The translations under genes and the position numbers were made by a program. The notes under the pieces are model-generated. The model made no database searches. It was not told the DNA's origin and worked only from the letters and a program-made list of their open reading frames with translations. Shown piece after piece: positions 57,856 to 64,000 of a DNA stretch of 64,000 nt. This DNA comes from an uncultured Oscillospiraceae bacterium (GTDB taxonomy: Bacteria > Bacillota > Clostridia > Oscillospirales > Ruminococcaceae): contig CAJTTH010000014.1 in NCBI GenBank assembly GCA_910579125.1, positions 1-64,000 on the forward strand. Reading direction: 5' to 3'. Positions within the stretch are counted from its first letter, which is position 1. Each line of letters opens with the position of its first letter.

Positions 57856-58914
57856 TTAATAGAGTGATACATCGGACGCCTTGCGGGAGATCGTGTTAGC
57901 GCCGATAACCAACAGCATTCCGATAACGTTGTTCATCATTTCGGCAGCGGATGCCAGACCCTTCATGCCCGTGCCCGCGATACCGTATCTTTGCGAGAAC
58001 GTCGAAACAACGTCCGCGGTAACGTAGGTGTTGGGGTTGTACAAAAGGAGAACTTTCTCGTAGCCTATGTTGAGCAGCGAACCTATTCTCGTGATAAGCA
58101 TAATTACTATCGTGGACAGAATACTGGGCAGAACCACGTATTTCATCTGGGCCATCTTGCCCGCGCCGTCGATCTGCGCCGCCTCGTAGCTCGTCGGGGA
58201 GATCGCAATGATCGCTGCGAAGAATACGATACTGTCATAGCCCGCCGTCTCCCAGATACCGCTTATCTGATAGATGGCTCGGAAGAAGCTCGGGTTATTC
58301 AGAAGTCCTACCGTGAATGCCGTTTCGTGGTCGATCCAGCCGATATTCTCCATAAGCTGCGAAAGAATACCGCTGCCGGAGGTAAGCGAACCCTGCTTTA
58401 CAAGCATCATTACCAGCGACGTCATAACAACCGTCGACATAAACTTGGGAAGATATGTAACTACCTGGTAAAAGCTGCGCATGATGTTCGAACGGATTTC
58501 GTTGAAGAACAGCGCGATGATGATCGGCATCGGGAAACCGAAGCACAGTCCGTAGAAGCTCAGCAGAAACGTGTTTCTGAACGCCCTCCAGAACTCGGTT
58601 GACAGTGTGTCCCCTCCGACGAGCAGCCTCTTGAAGTAGGAAAATCCGGAAAACAGCTGATCCGCTACGGGCAGCGTGTCATCCGTTACCTTGAAGCACC
58701 CGAGCAGCTCATACATCGGGAAGTAGCGCCAGAACAGGAACACCAACAGCATCGGAATGAGCATCAGGTACAGACGCCAATCCTTGAGTACCGTTTTCAG
58801 AACGTGCAGCCAATAATGTTTTTCAACATCATCGCGAACCGCTTGTTCCGGATTTTCGATATAAGTGCCGCTTTCCTCATCGAAAATCAAATAATCGGAT
58901 ACGCTCATTTGCAT
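57856..58914 (-). CDS. Carbohydrate ABC importer permease, LplB type (352 aa)
   Basis: Six membrane helices; docking loop SYEAAQIDGAGKMAQMKYVVLPSI. The first 45 residues are an extra acidic cytoplasmic tail (YLIFDEESGTYIENPEQAV) before WRLYLMLIPMLLVFLFWRYFPMY. Two permease genes plus a binding protein form the CUT1-type complex. Confidence 0.92.
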   Translation of the reverse strand: MQMSVSDYLIFDEESGTYIENPEQAVRDDVEKHYWLHVLKTVLKDWRLYLMLIPMLLVFLFWRYFPMYELLGCFKVTDDTLPVADQLFSGFSYFKRLLVGGDTLSTEFWRAFRNTFLLSFYGLCFGFPMPIIIALFFNEIRSNIMRSFYQVVTYLPKFMSTVVMTSLVMMLVKQGSLTSGSGILSQLMENIGWIDHETAFTVGLLNNPSFFRAIYQISGIWETAGYDSIVFFAAIIAISPTSYEAAQIDGAGKMAQMKYVVLPSILSTIVIMLITRIGSLLNIGYEKVLLLYNPNTYVTADVVSTFSQRYGIAGTGMKGLASAAEMMNNVIGMLLVIGANTISRKASDVSLY

Positions 58915-58966
58915 CTTTGAAAACCTCCTAATTTAAGATATTTTCGAGCTATATTATAAAGTTTTC

Positions 58967-59587
58967 TTATTCGTAATTATCGGGATCGCTGTTCGGCTCG
59001 TCGGTAAGCTTTGCCAGTTCCGCGCGCCGTCTTTCCTCAGCCGTCCGTATGAGGTACGATCGCTGATCCCCAAATAAACCGTCCACTCTGCGCGATATCA
59101 GCACCACAAGCAACGAAAAAGCGAGTGTGAGCGAATCGGTCGTTATAAAGCGAAGCAGCGCATCGGGCGTTCCTCCGAATATCAGGCTGACCAACCATCT
59201 TCCGATCTGCACCGCCGCGAACGCGGCCGCCGTGAACACTATCGAAAGCAAAACGCTGTCCTTAATCCTCTGCTTGCCGAACTTCTTTATAAGCAGCAGC
59301 GAAACAAGCGCGAAGAGATTTCCGACACAATATATCGCAAACTGCCGCCCGGACGCTCCCAACGCCATACAGTACGCCAACGCACCGACAAGCGCGTGTA
59401 TCGCGGCAAATCCGCCCCAGCGCATCATCACTATGCACACTATCGCTATCGTGGGTGACAGCATATACATCTGACCCTGAAACCATGTTCCCGCCGCCTT
59501 TGCGATAAGCGTTTCCACGGCAAACAGTATAACCGCCATTATTCCGAGGTCGATCGCCCTGTATTGCCCGAAGGATATTTTATTCAT
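58967..59587 (-). CDS. Membrane protein leading the importer operon (206 aa)
   Basis: Five to six hydrophobic segments (about 12-32, 40-75, 84-101, 108-133, 150-166) and a hydrophilic tail of 40 residues. The tight helix packing and size are like an ECF-type S component, but no vitamin-binding motif is seen, so this is only a resemblance. As first gene of the minus-strand operon it may be a regulator or auxiliary part of the importer. Confidence 0.6.
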   Translation of the reverse strand: MNKISFGQYRAIDLGIMAVILFAVETLIAKAAGTWFQGQMYMLSPTIAIVCIVMMRWGGFAAIHALVGALAYCMALGASGRQFAIYCVGNLFALVSLLLIKKFGKQRIKDSVLLSIVFTAAAFAAVQIGRWLVSLIFGGTPDALLRFITTDSLTLAFSLLVVLISRRVDGLFGDQRSYLIRTAEERRRAELAKLTDEPNSDPDNYE

Positions 59588-59671
59588 CCGTTACACGCTT
59601 CCTTCCGCTTGCGACAAAATAACAAACAATATTCCTAAAAGTTACAACTTTTTGTCTGTTATCTACAAACT

Positions 59672-59701
59672 ATTTTAACCTAAATAAACCAAAAAGTACA
59701 A
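59672..59701 (-). promoter_or_regulatory. Candidate promoter of the importer operon
   Basis: Minus-strand TTGTAC (59696-59701), 18 bp, TAAAAT (59672-59677). Weak match, consistent with activator dependence. Confidence 0.35.
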
Positions 59702-59771
59702 TGAAAATACAAGACTATTTATGTACATTTCGGACATTTATCATTTTTCTAAATTTCTGACTTGTTCTTTG

Positions 59772-59832
59772 TTTCAACAATATTTGACAATATCTTACAA
59801 AAAACAACGCGTTATTTGTCTGATTTCAACAA
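59772..59832 (+). repeat. Direct repeat TTTCAACAA, 52-bp period
   Basis: TTTCAACAATATTTGACAAT at 59772-59791 and TTTCAACAAATTTTGTTAAT at 59824-59843 share the first nine bases and most of the rest; 52 bp is five helical turns. They lie upstream of and up to the -35 box of the esterase promoter. Confidence 0.5.
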
Positions 59833-59848
59833 ATTTTGTTAATACTTA

Positions 59849-59878
59849 TTGAAAAAAGACCTCATAACATAGTATAAT
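59849..59878 (+). promoter_or_regulatory. Promoter of the pectin esterase gene
   Basis: TTGAAA (59849-59854), 18 bp, TATAAT (59873-59878), 51 bp before the GTG start. Confidence 0.7.
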
Positions 59879-59929
59879 CAAAATCAGAGGAAAACATTAC
59901 TTTTTCAGTCATAAAAGGAGGTTAACATT

Positions 59930-60841
59930 GTGAAAGAAATAACAGCCGCGTCTTCCGCCGAACTTGAAAAGATGATCCGCACTGCGGAACCGCACACCCG
60001 CATAAGCTTAACAGAGGGCGTTTTCCGCCTCAAGCTCGAGATAGGCGTGCCGTATCTGGAACTGGTCGGAGCAGGCGCCGACAAGACCGTTATCATCTAT
60101 GACGACTACGCCAACAAAATTCACGAGGACGGCAAGGAGTACAATACTTTCCGCACCTACACCGTTGCCGTTACCGCGCCGCATGTAAGCTTCAGGCATC
60201 TTACGGTCGAGAACGACTCGCTGAGACCCGAGGATAAGGGGCAAGAGGTCGCGCTTACCGTATACGCGGACGATTTCACCGCCGAGGACTGCCGTTTCAT
60301 CTCCACTCAGGACACGATTTTCTGCGGTCCGCTGCCGCCCGACCTTATAACAAGGTACGACGGTTTTCTCAAGGACGAGCTCCGCGCCGAGGGATACACG
60401 CGGCAGATCTTCCGCCGCTGCTATATAGCGGGCACAGTCGACTTTATCTTCGGCTGCGCCGACGCGCTGTTCGAGAACTGCGAAATAAGATCACTGTACG
60501 AGGTGAGAGGTCACGGTTATGTTGCCGCACCCGCTCACGCTTTGGAACAGGAGATCGGCTTCGTATTTGACCGCTGCCGCTTCACCCGCGATGTGCGCAC
60601 TGCCGACGGCTCGGTATTTCTTGCCAGACCATGGCGCGATTATGGAAAAGCGTCCTTTATCGACTGCACTTATGACACTCATATTGCATCGGAGGGCTTC
60701 GACAAATGGAACGACACCGACCGCGACAAGACCGCGCGTTTTTCGGAATTCGGCTCGGACCGCAACGGCAGAGTGCCGTGGAGCACGGAACTTTCATCTT
60801 CTAAAAAAGACGCCCTGCTGAATTTTTTTGCCGGGCACTGA
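59930..60841 (+). CDS. Pectin methylesterase, CE8, no signal peptide (303 aa)
   Basis: Removes methyl groups from pectin so that hydrolases and lyases can act. Beta-helix esterase with catalytic Asp in STQDTIFC and GTVDFIFG and the Arg/Trp pair in LARPWRDYG. No secretion signal: the chain starts directly with KEITAASSAEL, so it acts on imported methylated oligomers. GTG start at 59930 is fixed by AAAGGAGG eight bases earlier. It is transcribed opposite to the importer, toward the AraC gene. Confidence 0.93.
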   Translation: MKEITAASSAELEKMIRTAEPHTRISLTEGVFRLKLEIGVPYLELVGAGADKTVIIYDDYANKIHEDGKEYNTFRTYTVAVTAPHVSFRHLTVENDSLRPEDKGQEVALTVYADDFTAEDCRFISTQDTIFCGPLPPDLITRYDGFLKDELRAEGYTRQIFRRCYIAGTVDFIFGCADALFENCEIRSLYEVRGHGYVAAPAHALEQEIGFVFDRCRFTRDVRTADGSVFLARPWRDYGKASFIDCTYDTHIASEGFDKWNDTDRDKTARFSEFGSDRNGRVPWSTELSSSKKDALLNFFAGH

Positions 60842-61003
60842 CGATGTAATCCTTTTCACTAATCTGGATTATATCATATAACATTTCATTTTTCAACCGG
60901 TTTTTGATAAAATTGTTGAGAAGCAACAAATTTCACCGTTGATAATTAGGATATATTACTATTCCGGGAATGTAACAGGTTTACAGGAGAAAGGCGGTTA
61001 TTT

Positions 61004-61765
61004 ATGAACAATATCACATATGTCGGCAAAAATCTGATCACCTTTTCGATGCATCTTCACTCCCACGAAAACTGGGAGCTGATCTACTGTACGGGCGGCT
61101 GCGGGGAATTCGTGTTCAACGATTCCTCAATGAAATACAACGTCGGAGATATCGTTATTATACCGCCCGAGATCCCGCACACGAACAACAGCGAACAGGG
61201 CTTTACAAACATTCATATGAACATCACGGACGCCACGCTGCCGTTCAAGACGCCGATAGTTATTTCCGACGACAGCGACAACCATATTCTGACCGCGTTC
61301 AACGACGCGTTCTACTACTTCAACAGTAAGATAAACAACAAGCAGCTTATAATCGCGGCATTCGGAAATCTCATCGTGAACTACGTTATCGCGTTCCAGA
61401 GCACCAAGCCGCTGCGCAACGTTATCGGCGCGATAAAGAGCAACATTATGCAGAATTTCACCGACTGCGACTACGAGCTTGACACTTATTTGAAAACTAT
61501 CCCGTTCAGCTACGACTATCTGAGAAAGCTGTTCAAGAGCGAAATGGGCATGACCCCGCACAACTACCTTGTAAGTCTGCGAATGCAGATGGCGGAAAAG
61601 CTGCTTGTCACCACGGGCGGCGACGGGCAGAATATCTCCCAGATAGCCTACGTCTGCGGGTTTGCCGAGCCGCTGTATTTTTCGCGGGTGTTCAAAAAGA
61701 ATTTTGGCTGCTCCCCGAAAAATTACGCAATGAAAATGCAGCACAAAAAAACGGCGGACGACTAA
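61004..61765 (+). CDS. AraC family regulator, likely of the pectin locus (253 aa)
   Basis: An N-terminal cupin sensor (HLHSHENWELIYCTGGCGEF, then GDIVIIPPEIPHTN) and a C-terminal pair of helix-turn-helix units: YDYLRKLFKSEMGMTPHNYL and ISQIAYVCGFAEPLYFSRVFKKNFG. Family members activate sugar-use genes when the cupin binds a ligand. Its place next to the esterase, 162 bp downstream, and the repeats in 59772-59832 suggest it controls both divergent transcripts. GGAGAAAGG stands before the ATG. Confidence 0.9.
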   Translation: MNNITYVGKNLITFSMHLHSHENWELIYCTGGCGEFVFNDSSMKYNVGDIVIIPPEIPHTNNSEQGFTNIHMNITDATLPFKTPIVISDDSDNHILTAFNDAFYYFNSKINNKQLIIAAFGNLIVNYVIAFQSTKPLRNVIGAIKSNIMQNFTDCDYELDTYLKTIPFSYDYLRKLFKSEMGMTPHNYLVSLRMQMAEKLLVTTGGDGQNISQIAYVCGFAEPLYFSRVFKKNFGCSPKNYAMKMQHKKTADD

Positions 61766-61826
61766 AAAACCGACGGCAAATAATAACATTCTGTCTTTGG
61801 GGAGAACGTTGTCATTTTCGCTCTGC

Positions 61827-61855
61827 TTGACAACAGCGCCGCGTTGTGGTAATAT
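61827..61855 (+). promoter_or_regulatory. Promoter of the SIR2-like gene
   Basis: TTGACA (61827-61832), 17 bp, TAATAT (61850-61855), 21 bp before the start codon. Confidence 0.75.
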
Positions 61856-61876
61856 CTAACCAAAGGGGTGAGCGAA

Positions 61877-62812
61877 ATGAATAACGGCAGACCGCAGGTG
61901 CTTCTGTTGGGAAACGGCATAAACAGAGCGTTCAACAGCGATTCTTGGGATATGCTGCTGAACTCTATCGACTGCCGCGCCGACAAATACGACCTTGGGA
62001 AATTTCATTGTCCGGAGACCCTCAAGGCCGTTCTGGTGACAGAAGATAATGTCGACAAGGCTCTCGAGCGAAAAAAGAACGACCTCGGCAACCTCGGAAC
62101 GAAAAAGCCCGAAAAGCAGCTTGAGCTGTTAAGGCGGCTGCTTTCGATACGCTTCGATCACATATTGACGACAAACTACAGCTACGAACTGGAGACCGCC
62201 GCACTCGGCGAGGATAAGATCACCGAAAACGCGCTGAAAAGAATACAGCGCCACACCTCCGCGGCAAGACGCTGCGAGGCAAGCCTTATGCTGCATACCT
62301 ATAACCGCGTGGAATTTGACGGCGAGCGGAAGATCTGGCATATTCACGGCGAAGCACGCAAGCCCGATTCAATGGTGCTGGGGCATTATTATTACGGTCG
62401 GCTGCTCGGGAAAATGCTGGAACATGACCGACGCTATTCCGCCGTAAAGCCGTTCAAAATATTAAGCTGGACGGACGCGTTTATTCTCGGGGACGTGTAT
62501 ATACTCGGGTTCGGTTTCGGGTTTGCGGAGAGCGATATGTGGTGGCTGCTTAACCGAAAAAAGCGGGCGGGTACGGGCAGCACGGTTTTTTATGAGCTTA
62601 ACCCGCCCGACGCGAGCAACAATGCAAAGCTCGATCTGCTGCGGCTTATGAACGCCGAGGTCGTTCCCATGACTGTGGAGAACAACTGGACGGAGCTTTA
62701 CGAGCGCGCGATAAACGATATAGAGAAAAGGATAATCCGCGAACCGCAGACTCGAAAAACTCCGCCGATAGCGGGTGATATCCTTAACGGAGAAATCACA
62801 AAAACCGAATAG
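61877..62812 (+). CDS. SIR2-like protein, predicted NADase (311 aa)
   Basis: The Rossmann-type SIR2_2 fold is seen: LLLGNGINRAF at the start (about 8-18), HILTTNYSYELE with the catalytic-type Asn, KIWHIHGEARKP with the His, and VYILGFGFGFAESDMWWLL. Proteins with this fold that lack the sirtuin zinc site usually split NAD, and many do so in anti-phage defence. No membrane segment or second known domain; the last 60 residues are unassigned. ATG 61877 follows AAGGGG at good spacing; a GTG at 61868 overlaps that site. No partner gene is visible. Confidence 0.8.
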   Translation: MNNGRPQVLLLGNGINRAFNSDSWDMLLNSIDCRADKYDLGKFHCPETLKAVLVTEDNVDKALERKKNDLGNLGTKKPEKQLELLRRLLSIRFDHILTTNYSYELETAALGEDKITENALKRIQRHTSAARRCEASLMLHTYNRVEFDGERKIWHIHGEARKPDSMVLGHYYYGRLLGKMLEHDRRYSAVKPFKILSWTDAFILGDVYILGFGFGFAESDMWWLLNRKKRAGTGSTVFYELNPPDASNNAKLDLLRLMNAEVVPMTVENNWTELYERAINDIEKRIIREPQTRKTPPIAGDILNGEITKTE

Positions 62813-63481
62813 GATAACAAATCGACTTGTCCAACCGGATAGACCATTTCATGTAACAACGTTGCTTGACAACGTAAAATATGAAGGTTTGCAAACTCAA
62901 TTCTGCGGCGGTGGGCGTAACGGCTGTTATAATTCTATAAAAACGCCCGGGTCAAACAATCTCGTATAGAATACATCTGTATAATAGGATCGTAACGCTC
63001 GGTACAGATGTTAAATCCCGCGCGGTAACGCTGTGCGGCTATCGGCGGCATTCGCTCGAGGCGCCTTGTTTCCGCGGCGACGAACTCGTCCGTCCGTTCC
63101 GTGACCGCGCCGCAGTGCTCTTCGGCGTATTGCCGAAAATACCCGTCGCTCTCGTCGATATACACGCGGAACTGCCCGTACATCACAAAGCACAGCGCCG
63201 CCATCACCGCCGGAGCCGCCGCAGCAATCGCCGCGAAGGCTGTCGACGAAACCGCCAGTCCGAGCGGATAGCCGAACGAGTTTAACTCTCAAAATTAAGT
63301 TCACAAAGAATTTTGCGACACGCAGCCAAATGCACACCGAGCGACAAACAGCAGTTCCCGAAACTTGCGTGGCAGCAAGTGCGCGATGACCCGCACAAGG
63401 AGATAATGATACTTCCGTCCAACCACAGAATAACGCAATGGGGGCGGGTCAGAGCGTATCGGGATATATTTTTATGTTCGT
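62813..63481. other. Decayed stretch between the SIR2-like gene and dprA
   Basis: About 670 bp without a convincing complete gene. On the minus strand 62935-63292 stays open but has no good start in its first third. On the plus strand, frames at 62830-62969 and 63340-63480 look protein-like in parts but have no start signal. Most likely remnants of several genes joined by deletion. Confidence 0.5.
62935..63207 (-). pseudogene. Remnant of a membrane protein gene (90 codons from GTG)
   Basis: From GTG 63207 the frame encodes a short hydrophobic segment and a helical, charged part (YIDESDGYFRQYAEEH, then ETRRLERMPPIAAQRY). The same frame is open upstream to 63292 and adds an Ala-rich membrane helix, but no ATG, GTG or TTG with a ribosome site is found there, so the original 5' end seems lost. 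Not recognised as any family. Confidence 0.3.
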
Positions 63482-64000
63482 TCAGCTTACCGAAACGGAA
63501 TAAACTCCGTCCATTTCGCGGGAAATATGCCCCAGCAACTCCAGATCTGTCAGCGCTTCGGATATTGCGGAAAAATCAAGATCGCTTTTTTCGACTAACT
63601 CGTCGGCGGTCGCGGGCATCTCGGATATGAGCTTCAGGATTGCCGCGTCGTTCGGTTCGAGCGCGGAGAAAAGCTCCTCGCCGAGAACGGCCTTTTTCGA
63701 CTTGACGGGCTGCTCCTCCAACTCGGGCGCGCTGTCTTTCCGCTCTTTTTGAGGAACGGTCACAGCTGAACCGCCGTTATTATCGAGCATTTTGCGGAAA
63801 AGCTCTCCGCCCGAATAGCTCTGCATAAGCTGCGCCAGAATGTCGGTATACGCGAACACGCACGTCGCTCCGTCGCGTATCAGCGGAGCAACGCCCTCGT
63901 ACCGCGCGGACATAATGTCGTGCGGCGGTATGCAGAAAACGTCGCGATTCTGGTTTGCCGCATGGTTAGCCGTAAGCAGAGAGCCGCTGTGTCCGCTCGC
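63482..64000 (-). CDS. dprA: DprA, C-terminal part, cut by the window edge (172 aa)
   Basis: DNA-processing protein that loads RecA on single-stranded DNA during uptake. The visible part starts inside the Rossmann domain (SGHSGSLLTANHAANQNRDVF, matching the SGSL-T-A-x4-Q-x-R-x-VF motif of DprA), then IRDGATCVFAYTDIL. A linker of about 50 charged residues leads to the winged-helix end domain (NDAAILKLISEMPATADEL, LELLGHISREMDGVYSV). The 5' part lies beyond position 64000. Confidence 0.88.
   Translation of the reverse strand, partial: ASGHSGSLLTANHAANQNRDVFCIPPHDIMSARYEGVAPLIRDGATCVFAYTDILAQLMQSYSGGELFRKMLDNNGGSAVTVPQKERKDSAPELEEQPVKSKKAVLGEELFSALEPNDAAILKLISEMPATADELVEKSDLDFSAISEALTDLELLGHISREMDGVYSVSVS

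Larger units (their letters stand above)
59588..59929. promoter_or_regulatory. Divergent control region between importer and pectin esterase
   Basis: A 342-bp A/T-rich gap without a gene. It contains a good plus-strand promoter (59849-59878), a weaker minus-strand candidate (59672-59701) and a pair of TTTCAACAA repeats 52 bp apart (59772 and 59824). This is the expected target of the AraC regulator encoded 1.1 kb to the right. Confidence 0.6.

Noticed and set aside
63313..63630. Plus-strand frame with a protein-like start near dprA
   Set aside because: Its second half is antisense to dprA and there is no ribosome site. Kept only as part of the decayed stretch.
1..64000. tRNA genes, CRISPR arrays, insertion sequences
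   Set aside because: Looked for cloverleaf-type genes with a TTCGA arm, regularly spaced direct repeats and transposase-like frames; none was found. The short inverted-repeat elements carry no transposase.

Overview
The window reads as the chromosome of a fibre-degrading gut-type Clostridia, most like an Oscillospiraceae/Ruminococcaceae member. This is inferred from the gene families, the sigma-A style promoters (TTGACA, 17 bp, TATAAT), strong AAGGAG-type ribosome sites, tight gene packing and moderate GC. No 16S or other definitive marker lies fully inside the window, so the assignment is an inference.

Left edge to 2.3 kb: two near-consensus tandem promoters with A/T-tract UP elements fire leftward into an rRNA-type leader, so an rRNA operon almost certainly begins just outside the window. 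Next to it lies debris: a cut-off XRE repressor, a 21-residue micro-ORF, and the remains of a PBSX-like prophage (the nuclease half of a large terminase and the first residues of a portal protein).

2.3 to 10.1 kb: a GntR-regulated ABC exporter with its own palindromic operator, then a complete fructose PTS operon (DeoR regulator, 1-phosphofructokinase, EIIABC, HPr, EI). The HPr has alanine in place of the regulatory serine. 10.1 to 21.9 kb holds housekeeping genes: ksgA, a dCMP deaminase, mfd, a small unknown and pth on the minus strand; then on the plus strand a PHP phosphoesterase, malic enzyme, a TSCPD protein, metF with a methionine-synthase-activation-like protein, and an acyl-CoA synthetase.

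21.9 to 27.9 kb: a seven-gene minus-strand operon for an acyl or polyene-like product. It encodes an acyltransferase, ACP, a ketosynthase fused to a catalytically dead second ketosynthase, ketoreductase, dehydratase, phosphopantetheinyl transferase and a cysteine-rich flavoprotein, but no enoyl reductase or malonyltransferase. 28.0 to 33.6 kb holds small unlinked genes: a BofC-like protein, rubredoxin, a CPBP protease, a slipin, a CDF transporter and a TtcA-like tRNA thiolase. Copies of an inverted-repeat element with compensatory base changes lie at 27.0 and 33.7 kb, with a solo end at 28.4 kb.

33.8 to 61.8 kb: a pectin utilisation locus of about 28 kb. A lipoprotein binding protein and two LplBC-type permeases, with two ATPases and five small uncharacterised membrane proteins, import oligogalacturonides. 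GH28, GH105, GH4 and a CE8 pectin esterase, all without signal peptides, would process them inside the cell. Both galacturonate (UxaC, UxaB, UxaA) and unsaturated uronate (KduI, KduD) then run to 2-keto-3-deoxygluconate, which KdgK and an aldolase with an unusual C-terminal domain split to pyruvate and glyceraldehyde 3-phosphate. An AraC regulator sits beside the esterase. The right end holds a lone SIR2-type predicted NADase, a decayed stretch and the C-terminal part of DprA. No tRNA, CRISPR array or insertion sequence was seen.
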